From assembly GCF_000142905.1 (NCBI RefSeq), contig NW_013657676.1, positions 600,085 to 664,084 on the forward strand: a stretch of 64,000 bases of DNA, in the 5' to 3' direction. Below the pieces are notes generated by a model. That model worked only from the letters and a program-made list of their open reading frames with translations, ran no database searches and was not told the DNA's origin. The position numbers and the translations under genes were made by a program. The DNA comes from Thecamonas trahens ATCC 50062 (lineage: Eukaryota; Apusozoa; Apusomonadida; Apusomonadidae). Positions 18,584 through 26,250 of this stretch are shown here, one piece after another. Position 1 is the stretch's first letter, and each line of letters opens with the position of its first letter.

Positions 18584-19906
18584 ATGAATGTGCGGGTCGG
18601 AAGGGTGATCATGGTGGTGCTGCTGGGGTGGTTGATGTACCAAATGACGGTGACGCTTACGTATACGCTGCGACCGAGGGGTAGAGCAAGCCACGTGCAT
18701 GATCAGGCGCAGAAGGCACGCGATGCCAAGGTTACAGCGCTCGAGGCCCGCATCGACCATCTCGAGCGGCTAGCGTCGACACGATCGCGGCAACACGCAG
18801 CGCTAGCGACGGCGCAACTGGCCAAACATGGACAAGAGGCCGAGAGCTGGGCAACGTACCTTGGGCTTGATGATGCCGACGTGGCCGAGATCGACGACCG
18901 AAGCGTGCCGGATGAGGTGCGGCGGAGTAGTGGGAGCGGGCGCAAGGCTGGTGAGCCGCTGCGGGTACTTATCTTCTCATGGGCGACCGAGGACACATAC
19001 ACCAAGTACGAGACCGAGGTGTACTGGAAGGCATGCTATGCGGCCACCCACGGATATGATCTGATCATCACCGATGAGCTCGATCCCAAGCTTGTGGCCG
19101 CTGAGGCCGCCGATGGCGACGATGAGTACTCGCAGGAAGGCTGGTACCGTGAGGAGCGGATGTACGCGTGGCACAAGGCGCTGACGCGACATCTGGTCTC
19201 GGGCGAGTACGACCTGGTGTACATGATTGGCGCAGACACGCTCCTTGTCCCGCCGATGATGAACTTTGCACTCACACGGTACTACGAGGGCCACCCGCTG
19301 ACCATCATGGATCAGAAGTTCCAGTTCTGGGGCTACAACCAGAACGCGCTGCTGTTCTCGACACAGGCGGCCGGATCGTGGCTTGAGGCATTTCGTGCCG
19401 TTTTCTTTGCGCGGCACAAGCAGTTTACACTCCAGTCGGACAACGGCTCGTTCATGGAGACGATGCTCGAGTTTCTCGGCGCCGAGGCCGAGCTCAACGG
19501 ACTCCCGGGCTATGATGGCAAGTGCGGCAAGCTTGCAGTGCTGGACATACCGGCCGGCAAGCTTGCCAAGATAGACTTTTCGACCTACGAGGCGACGATG
19601 CTCGCTTACAGCGAGTGTTTCTTCCCGGAGCTCGGCCGGCTAGCCGGGCCGTACAACGAGCGCAAGTCGTCGTTCGTCAACTTTGTGGCCCACACCGACG
19701 AACGGCCGTGGGCCAACTGCTGGGGTGGCCTCCGGCTCAACCATCCGGATGAGTGGCGCTCACGCTGCTTCGGTATCCATCTCAACGGCGCTGGCCGTGA
19801 CGCGAGCATGATTAGCAACTTTCCGCACCCGGCGGAGTGCGAGGCGCCCGGCTTTGACTGGGACTCGCACGAGTACAACCCCGCCAACCGGGGCACGGCA
19901 GGATGA
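18584..19906 (+). CDS. Type II membrane glycosyltransferase-like protein
   Basis: From ATG 18584 the product has 440 aa. A short cytosolic MNVRVGR leads into a single anchor (VIMVVLLGWLMYQMTVTLTY), a coiled-coil-like stem (about residues 55-95) and a lumenal catalytic domain. That domain opens with LRVLIFSWATED, continues with AWHKALTRHL, and has YMIGADTLLVPP in place of a classic DxD, then a long C-terminal part with FVNFVAHTDERPWANCWG. This resembles nucleotide-sugar transferases of the GT34 or DUF273 kind acting in the Golgi. The substrate is unknown. An in-frame start at 18506 would put 26 extra residues before the anchor. Its TGA is 2 nt from the next gene's stop. Confidence 0.7.
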   Translation: MNVRVGRVIMVVLLGWLMYQMTVTLTYTLRPRGRASHVHDQAQKARDAKVTALEARIDHLERLASTRSRQHAALATAQLAKHGQEAESWATYLGLDDADVAEIDDRSVPDEVRRSSGSGRKAGEPLRVLIFSWATEDTYTKYETEVYWKACYAATHGYDLIITDELDPKLVAAEAADGDDEYSQEGWYREERMYAWHKALTRHLVSGEYDLVYMIGADTLLVPPMMNFALTRYYEGHPLTIMDQKFQFWGYNQNALLFSTQAAGSWLEAFRAVFFARHKQFTLQSDNGSFMETMLEFLGAEAELNGLPGYDGKCGKLAVLDIPAGKLAKIDFSTYEATMLAYSECFFPELGRLAGPYNERKSSFVNFVAHTDERPWANCWGGLRLNHPDEWRSRCFGIHLNGAGRDASMISNFPHPAECEAPGFDWDSHEYNPANRGTAG

Positions 19907-19908
19907 CG

Positions 19909-20555
19909 TCACGTCGCACTGTCAGCAGCCACGTACCAGGCTGCAGCCCGAGCGGCAGCGCTTGGCCCAAAGGCGTAGTCGATGACTATCTCGCTCCCGG
20001 CGGCAATGTCAGTGGCGGCGACGAGGGCCGCGCCATGGATGACGTTGTCGGCGGATGTGGTAAAGTCTGCGTTGGGGACCCGCGCAATTTGATCGCTATC
20101 CAGCGTAGTCAGATCAAACACTATCGACTGGACGCGGGCGTTGGAGCTTCTGGTCCGGCATGATTGGCAAAGTGGCCGACGGCGACGTAGCTATCGCCAT
20201 CATCAAAGGCTCGCGCCAGGCTCGGCCAGCCCGCCGAGCGGTAGCGATCGACACAGGACCGCCATACCGTGGTAGACAAGGCCGAGATGGCGACAGCTCC
20301 ATCAAGTACTCTTTGCACACATGGGAGAGCAAGGAGGTACTCGTTGTCCACATACGCCGGATTGAGCGACATAATGGCAACCTGATCGTCAGAGAAAGAC
20401 ACGCCTGGGTAGAGGGCAATGACAGAGCCAGTGAGAATGGCGTCTCGGGCAAAGAGACCAGCACCGGCACCAGGTATGAGCGAGTCTTGTACAGTTACTT
20501 GGCTTTGGTAGTCTGCGTCGAGAAGCTCGAGCGCTGCGGAAGAGGTGGCGCTCAT
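19909..20555 (-). CDS. SETD9-like SET-domain protein, one apparent -1 frameshift
   Basis: The first 144 codons from ATG 20555 carry the start of a SET domain: SLIPGAGAGLFARD, then ALYPGVSF and VGHFANH. The rest (RVQSIVFD, ADFTTSAD, DIAAGSEIVIDYAFG) is in the next frame down to TGA 19909. The switch falls next to a GGG (+ strand) at 20136-20138; one missing base there would give a 215-aa protein that keeps the NH and EIVIDY motifs. The order GAGxGLF, YPG, NH, then a late EIVIDY fits SETD9. The methylation target of that family is poorly known. I treat the break as a probable assembly error, not a dead gene. Confidence 0.7.
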
Positions 20556-20627
20556 GCTGGTGTGGGCGATGGCGACAGGTGGTGAGCGGGAGCAGCAAGA
20601 TGTGTCGGGCGGGGCATTGACGGCATT

Positions 20628-22589
20628 TCATTCAAGATCATCACGATCGTCGAGATTGTCGAGATCGAGCGAGGGCGAGTGGAGCAAAGGTGTTGGGGCG
20701 ATGGCGGCTGGCGAGGGAAGAGGTGGTGCCGCGGCGCGAGGCGGGCTGGAGAGTGTCGAGGCCGCGGGGACAATGTCAAGGACGGCGGCGTGGAAGGGGG
20801 CAAGGGTCGAGCGGTGGCCAACCGAGACGAAGCGGATGCCGTGGACATGGAGAAGGTTGTACAGACTAGCCTCGGTCTGCTCGTCAAGGGCAGAGGTGGC
20901 CTCATCAAGCACCGCACAGCGCGGGCGGGCATAAAGCAGTCGCGCAAAGGCCAGCCGCTGCTGCTCGCCGACAGAGAGAGTAGCATGCAGGTCTAGCGGA
21001 GTGAAGAGGCCGACGCCGAGCTGGCGCGGTAGATCAGCAAGGCCGACGTCGGCAAGGACCTTGCGCAGCTCGAGCGCGTCGTCGCGAGTGGGAGAAGACG
21101 GAACTGGCGCCGGGTAGGCGAGCGCAGCAGCAAACGACGAGCGCGAGCCGCCCAGGTACGGGACCTGTGGGACAAAGGCGAGGTGCTCGGACGGGCGAGT
21201 GATGGTGCCGGCAAACGGCCAGAGGCCAGCGATGGCGCGTAGAAGCGACGACTTGCCGCAGCCGGACGGACCGCGGATGAGGAGGCCGCCACGCGGAACA
21301 GACACACTCACGTCCTGCAGGAGAACGCGACCGGTCGGGGTGCAGACAGTGACGCAGTCAAGGTCAAGCATGTCCGAGTCGGCGTCGATAAGGATGCCTG
21401 CATCCGGCTCGGGTGCGCTGGCGTCGTCGAGCGCGGTGCGGAGGGTGGCAAGACGTGCGGTGAGGCCGGCGGCGAGGGTGAGCTGCTTGGACAGTTCCAG
21501 GAGCTGCGTGAACGAGTAGATGAGGTAGATGGCGTAGAACGAGGTTTTGGAGATGATTTCGGCGGTCTCGCCGGGCGACTTGTGCTCGTAGCGACCGTGA
21601 AAGATCGGGATGGAGACAATGAGGTACGAGAGAATACCGCCGAGCCCAGCAAAGAACCGAGTGGAGAGGTCAAGCGGAAACTCTCGCCAGATGATGGCGC
21701 GCGCGTTGGAGACAAGGCGGCGGAGCGAGACGGCAAGGCCAGCGCTCTCGGCATCAGCGCCGGAGAGAAAGGCGATCGACTCGGCGTAGGTCCGGACTCG
21801 GGCGTGGCCGTAGCGGTAGTTTCCCTCGAGCCGCTCTTGCGCAAAGATGAAGGCCACGATCGGCGAGAGCAGGAACTTGTTGATGATGGTGGCGACGAGA
21901 AAGTAGCCGTAGATGTAGAGCGGACCCTCCCAGCCCATCGACTCGTAGGTGACGTAAGTGTAAAAGGCGATGATGAACGGCGCAAGGAGAAATGGCGGGA
22001 CGGCCTGGGTCAGGGTCGTCGTCAAGTCGTCGACATCCTGGACCAGCCGCTGGTCCGGGTTGTCGATGCCGACGAGCTCGACGCCGTCTAGCCGCGGCAG
22101 CGCCGGCCGCGACAGGCCGTAGTAGGCACGGCTTGCAAGGTACTGGCTTTGCAGCATGCCTGAGAGCGCTGATCGCGTTCCCAGGGCGATGAGCGAGGCG
22201 AGGAGGGCGGCAAGCGAGTTGAGGAGGGCGACAATGATGGTGAGGACAAGCGATCGCCAGAGAAGCGCCACAAAGGCATCATGATTATGGGACGAGAGGA
22301 CCGAGTAAAACCGAGAAGGCAAGAGGCCGACATAGTAAACAGCAACTTGCTCGAGGATGGAGACGGCAAGGAGAGCCAAGATCAAAGCCACCGAGACCGA
22401 TGTCCGTGTCGATGCCGCCAGTTTCAGCAGCGATGCCAGCGATGCCACCAAAGAGCAATTGAGCTTGGCCACCGACCCACGTCCACTTGAGCTCCTCCTG
22501 CTCTCGCCGAGGCTCTCTGTGGCGCTTCCACTCCCGTTGATAGGTGTGGCGAGCAGCGGTGTAGATGCTGTGCCAGGCGGAAGAGCCAT
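20628..22589 (-). CDS. ABC half-transporter, subfamily D (ABCD4-like)
   Basis: A 653-aa half-transporter with an N-terminal membrane domain and C-terminal ATPase. The family signature DNPDQRLVQDVDDL follows TM 3. The ATPase has Walker A GPSGCGKSS (about residue 450), a signature reading LSVGEQQRLAFAR, Walker B CAVLDEATSALDE and switch SVGHRSTL. ABCD proteins move acyl-CoAs into peroxisomes, while ABCD4 acts in lysosomal cobalamin export. NPDQR and the short N-terminus without a clear peroxisomal segment favour ABCD4 or its bacterial SbmA/BacA-related kin. The last 50 residues are Pro/Ser-rich and acidic. It lies head-to-tail 216 bp downstream of NUP37. Confidence 0.82.
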   Translation of the reverse strand: MALPPGTASTPLLATPINGSGSATESLGESRRSSSGRGSVAKLNCSLVASLASLLKLAASTRTSVSVALILALLAVSILEQVAVYYVGLLPSRFYSVLSSHNHDAFVALLWRSLVLTIIVALLNSLAALLASLIALGTRSALSGMLQSQYLASRAYYGLSRPALPRLDGVELVGIDNPDQRLVQDVDDLTTTLTQAVPPFLLAPFIIAFYTYVTYESMGWEGPLYIYGYFLVATIINKFLLSPIVAFIFAQERLEGNYRYGHARVRTYAESIAFLSGADAESAGLAVSLRRLVSNARAIIWREFPLDLSTRFFAGLGGILSYLIVSIPIFHGRYEHKSPGETAEIISKTSFYAIYLIYSFTQLLELSKQLTLAAGLTARLATLRTALDDASAPEPDAGILIDADSDMLDLDCVTVCTPTGRVLLQDVSVSVPRGGLLIRGPSGCGKSSLLRAIAGLWPFAGTITRPSEHLAFVPQVPYLGGSRSSFAAALAYPAPVPSSPTRDDALELRKVLADVGLADLPRQLGVGLFTPLDLHATLSVGEQQRLAFARLLYARPRCAVLDEATSALDEQTEASLYNLLHVHGIRFVSVGHRSTLAPFHAAVLDIVPAASTLSSPPRAAAPPLPSPAAIAPTPLLHSPSLDLDNLDDRDDLE

Positions 22590-22805
22590 CCTGTTTGACC
22601 AGACGAGGGGGGGGGGGGTGGAGACGGGTGTGAGGGATCGTGCGGGAGATGGGCGCGCGGAGTGTGGAGCAGGGAGCAGTCATGACATACGTGGTGGAGG
22701 AGGGGACGGGCATTTGGGGAGGGGGGTTTTGTCATCAATTTGTGTGGCTATGTACGTACGTGTGAGTAGATGGGGGTGGGTGGGTGGATGGGCTGGTGGT
22801 GGTGA

Positions 22806-24014
22806 TCAGTAGGTGAGCCAGCAGTAGAGCTTGTCATCGCCTGTGGAGACGAGGGCGGCTGACGAGCCGGACCAGGAGAGCGACGAGACACGTGCGCCGG
22901 CCTGGGAGTGAACAGCAGGGGCGTCGAGCTTGGCGCAGTTCCAGATCTTGACGGTGTCGGTGAGCGAGGAGGTGGCAAAGACGGCATCGTCGACATGCGA
23001 CCAGGCGAAGCGGCCGGCCGAGCCGAGGCCGTGGGCAGGGCCGGTGTGGACAAGCGGGGAGAGGGCGTAGCCGGCGCGGATGTCCCACACAAAGTAAGCG
23101 TCGGCATCGAGACCGCCGATGCGTGACGGCGACGGGCCGCACCAGTCGACCGAGCGGAACGAGCCACCGTCCGGATGGAGGAGCGAGTAGGCGGCGGCGC
23201 CCATGCGGAGGTCGAGGACCGAGACAAGGCCGGCGGCCTCGGCCACCATGAGCTGAAACGGCGACGACGGGTGGAAGACCACGTCTTTTCCGGCCGAGTC
23301 AAGGGCAAACGAGCGGAGCAGGCCCTGGGTCTCGAGCGAGAAGAGCTTGACCGAGGCATCGTCCGAGGTGGAGGCGATGGTGTCGCCGGCGTCGGCGAGC
23401 GGAGAAAAGGCGAGGCTGTTGACGTATGACTCGTGCCCGTCGAGGACAACGCGGACGTTGAGCGACTCGAGCACGTCCGAGGCATAGTAGCGGATGGTAT
23501 GGTCGTCGCCGGCCATGCAAAAGGCCAGATGGGCGTCCGAGGCCATGCGGGCGGCAGCGTCCTCGTCCTCGATGGCCACGGTGCCGTCGGCCCCCCGAGC
23601 CACAGCAGCCGAGCGAGAAGCAGCAAACGAAGTATCTGCCGAGAACGAAGCATTGGCGGCCATAGAGCGAGAAGCCATAGACGAAGACGGTGATGTGACG
23701 GTAGCGGCAGCCGATGCGGCGGCAGCTTGAGCAGCAGCGAGACGAGCAATGTCTTGATTGGCAGCGCGAGCATCTTCAGCAGCAGGACCATGAAGCGCAG
23801 CAGCAGGAGACCATGCAAGAGCATGTACATCACCCATGCCATGATGATAATCAAACATATGCGTCAGACTGGTATCATGTCGCACAAGGAGCGAGATACG
23901 GCTCCGTCCCGCCACTGCCACAAGCTCACCAGAGTGGCTGTAGGGTGAAAAGGCTGCGCATGAGAGCCGCTCAGTTGCTGTGTACGTGAATCCTCCAGAC
24001 GCTTCAGTCGACAT
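22806..24014 (-). CDS. NUP37: Nucleoporin NUP37, WD-repeat protein of the Y complex
   Basis: A 402-aa beta-propeller from ATG 24014. NUP37 is a peripheral subunit of the NUP107-160 scaffold of the nuclear pore. Matches in order: ERLSCAAFSPYSHSGELVAV, HHGMGDVHALAWSP, VLDGHESYVNSLAFSP, VVFHPSSPFQLMVAE (very close to the family's WHPEETFKLMVAE), RFAWSHVDDAVFATS and DDKLYCWLTY at the C-terminus. An Ala/Ser-rich insert of about 80 residues splits blades 2 and 3. The frame is open upstream of the ATG to 24509, but this is low complexity and overlaps the YeeE gene end, so ATG 24014 is preferred. Confidence 0.8.
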   Translation of the reverse strand: MSTEASGGFTYTATERLSCAAFSPYSHSGELVAVAGRSRISLLVRHDTSLTHMFDYHHGMGDVHALAWSPAAALHGPAAEDARAANQDIARLAAAQAAAASAAATVTSPSSSMASRSMAANASFSADTSFAASRSAAVARGADGTVAIEDEDAAARMASDAHLAFCMAGDDHTIRYYASDVLESLNVRVVLDGHESYVNSLAFSPLADAGDTIASTSDDASVKLFSLETQGLLRSFALDSAGKDVVFHPSSPFQLMVAEAAGLVSVLDLRMGAAAYSLLHPDGGSFRSVDWCGPSPSRIGGLDADAYFVWDIRAGYALSPLVHTGPAHGLGSAGRFAWSHVDDAVFATSSLTDTVKIWNCAKLDAPAVHSQAGARVSSLSWSGSSAALVSTGDDKLYCWLTY

Positions 24015-24160
24015 GATGTGTTGCGTCCTGCCTGGTGGGTGGTGGTGGGTGGTGGGTAGGTGGTGGGTACGGGAGCTGGCGTGGGTCGGTGGTGAGCGAG
24101 TGGGGTGGCGAGCGGCGGAGAGATGGCCGTGAGTTGGCGGGTAGCCGGTGATTGCAGGGC

Positions 24161-24181
24161 GGGGGGGGGGGGGGGGGGGGG
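24161..24181. repeat. Poly-G tract upstream of NUP37
   Basis: A run of 21 G on the + strand (C on the NUP37 sense strand) lies about 150 bp upstream of the NUP37 start, in the gap to the YeeE-like gene. Confidence 0.9.
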
Positions 24182-24255
24182 TTCTTTGGGGGTATGGCAT
24201 GAACGAGGGGAATGTGGCGATGACGATGAGAGGGTTTATCGTAGTGATGGAGCTA

Positions 24256-25557
24256 CTATGCGTACTCCCAGAGTAGGCCGAGCGGGACAGCAAAGCCAAA
24301 CATGCCGATAAATGAGGCAAACGAAGCCCACTGAAGCTTGGCAGTGCCGGAGAGGCCGTGGCCAGAGGTGCAGCCGCCGCCGAGTCGTGCACCAAAGAGC
24401 ATGATGGCGCCTCCAAAGAAGGCAGCAGCGGGATGGACGCCATGGAGCTCATCAAAGGAATCGCCGAGGCTTGCTGAGGAAAACGAGCCGAGAATGGCGG
24501 CGATGACAAAGATGAGCTGGAAGCCGGACTTGCTCCAGATGTGCTTGCCCTTAAAGTACGACATCGATGACGAGCTCATGGCCCTGTTGGGCAGCAGCAG
24601 CGTCATCAGCGACGACAGGAGCGAGACAAACGAGGTCGACGCCCCGAGAGTGCGGTTGAGAATAAGCGCAAGTGGGAGCTGCATCGAGCCAAGGACAAGG
24701 CCCGAGGCCCATGGCGGCCACGCCCGCTTGGCAAGGACCCAGTCGGACTCGATCGTTGTCCCAGCAGGCAGATCATCGTTAGCAGGCACAACAATCTCGA
24801 GCGCGATGACCATGCCAGCAAACACCAGGCCGAGCGGGATGGCAATCGCTGCGTACGGCACGTTGAACTGCTTGTCGAGTGTCGGCGTCGCCGGCTGGCC
24901 AAAGGTCAGAAAGTTGAACGCGGCCTTGCCCTCGCTCTCGGACAGATGCGCGGTCTCCGAGTCCTGGATCGCCGCAGGCTTGCGGCTCGCTCCAGAGAGA
25001 TACGGATGGACGAGGCCGTAGATGAGCGCGCCGAAAAGACCGCCGGCAAAGGTGAGCGGCGAGGTGGTGACGCCGGCACCGAGCTGCGAGAAGACTGTAC
25101 CGGGGCATGAGCCGGCGACAACAAAGCCGCCCATGCCGATGAGAGCTCCGCCGATAAAGGCCGAGACAACACCGCGATCGTTGGTGTATGCGCCCTTCAT
25201 CGTCGCCGCAAACGCCTGGGGTGCCACCAGCGACAGCGCCGCAAGCACAAAGGCCGATGTCGCGCCGGCGGCTGCAAACATCTTGAGCATGATAAAGTTG
25301 GAAAAGGCAAACTGCCGCCGGACGATGAACGGATCAAAGACCCAGGCCTTCTGCATGGCAAAGCCAAAGGCGACGCCCGTAGCCGCCATCACGACAAAGC
25401 CTAGTGCCCATGCTTTGGTCGTCAGGGCGGACGAGTTGGACTTGACCGCCGGACTGCTGCTTGTGAGTGGTGCCTGATCCATGGTGGTGGTTGATGATGA
25501 GGCACAAGTGTTAGAAGATGTTGAGCTGGAGGTCGAAGATGATGATGATATTGACAT
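24256..25557 (-). CDS. YeeE/YedE family sulfur-compound transporter (bacterial type)
   Basis: A 433-aa polytopic membrane protein from ATG 25557; MDQAPL about 25 codons later is an alternative start. It has two Sulf_transp halves with the diagnostic Cys motifs: VAGSCPGTVFSQLGAG in the first and ARLGGGCTSGHGLSG in the second. The first half also has KMFAAAGATSAFVLAAL and IGGALIGMGGFV. In bacteria YeeE imports thiosulfate and conserved cysteines relay the ion. Here it is flanked by eukaryotic genes and its codon use is like its neighbours. The N-terminus is Ser/Thr-rich and does not look like a clear organelle signal. Gene transfer from bacteria is likely in origin, but it could be old. Confidence 0.85.
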   Translation of the reverse strand: MSISSSSSTSSSTSSNTCASSSTTTMDQAPLTSSSPAVKSNSSALTTKAWALGFVVMAATGVAFGFAMQKAWVFDPFIVRRQFAFSNFIMLKMFAAAGATSAFVLAALSLVAPQAFAATMKGAYTNDRGVVSAFIGGALIGMGGFVVAGSCPGTVFSQLGAGVTTSPLTFAGGLFGALIYGLVHPYLSGASRKPAAIQDSETAHLSESEGKAAFNFLTFGQPATPTLDKQFNVPYAAIAIPLGLVFAGMVIALEIVVPANDDLPAGTTIESDWVLAKRAWPPWASGLVLGSMQLPLALILNRTLGASTSFVSLLSSLMTLLLPNRAMSSSSMSYFKGKHIWSKSGFQLIFVIAAILGSFSSASLGDSFDELHGVHPAAAFFGGAIMLFGARLGGGCTSGHGLSGTAKLQWASFASFIGMFGFAVPLGLLWEYA

Positions 25558-26250
25558 GTTGTGGTGGATGCTGATTGCGGATGTGGAGGAAGGCCTGCCG
25601 ATTGCGTCGCTGTTTTTGTCTCTTGGCCGCCAAATGAGCAATTTCAGCCGTCAATGTAGGCGACGACGCTGGGTGTGGCGAATCTAGAGCTGATCAAATG
25701 CAGCCATTTAGCCGGCATGATTGGCAGCATTGTGTGCTGCAGTCTTGGCCATTTGGATGTGTATTGCGGCGAGCTGACTTTGTGTATGGGCCCCGCAAGC
25801 GGCTGGTAGCGATCTCGGCTGAAGATGCGTCCAATCACCGCCTTGATTGAACCAAATTGCGGACGAGATCCCTTATTGGCTAGCGTATCCGCGTCGTGAG
25901 CCATGTTTTGCCTGCCACACACACTTGAAGCCCGCCTCAGATATCCACAGCGAGCGTGCAGCACTGAGTGGATGTTCGGCTGATCTCGAATGCAGCTTGT
26001 GTGCCCTTGTTTGCCGCATAGAGGAGCTCGTCGCGTCCCGGTCATGAGGTGAGCGACCGCAGTGGCTTTCAGCCGAAATTGGCTAGGAAATTACACGTGG
26101 TACCTTTTCGTAGCTCATGCAGCGCTCAAGGTTGACTGGGACCTCCAAGGACGTCGAAAGTGAGTTCCAGACAGGCAAGTGCTGATTGACGAATATTTTT
26201 TGTGGGATGCCGCGCTTCCGCCGCCACCCGAGATACTCGTCTGCCAGTCG
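25558..26250. other. Intergenic between divergent YeeE-like and NPxY-repeat genes
   Basis: The middle (25680-26060) is less GC-rich than the flanks and shows no conserved frame. At 26117 an ATG opens a 43-nt frame ending in a good donor, GTGAGT at 26160, but no acceptor I can find joins it in phase to the gene at 26251. It may be 5'UTR. Confidence 0.5.

Noticed and set aside
26117-26159. Upstream exon for the NPxY-repeat gene with donor GTGAGT
   Set aside because: None of the plausible acceptors restores the phase, so it was left as possible 5'UTR.
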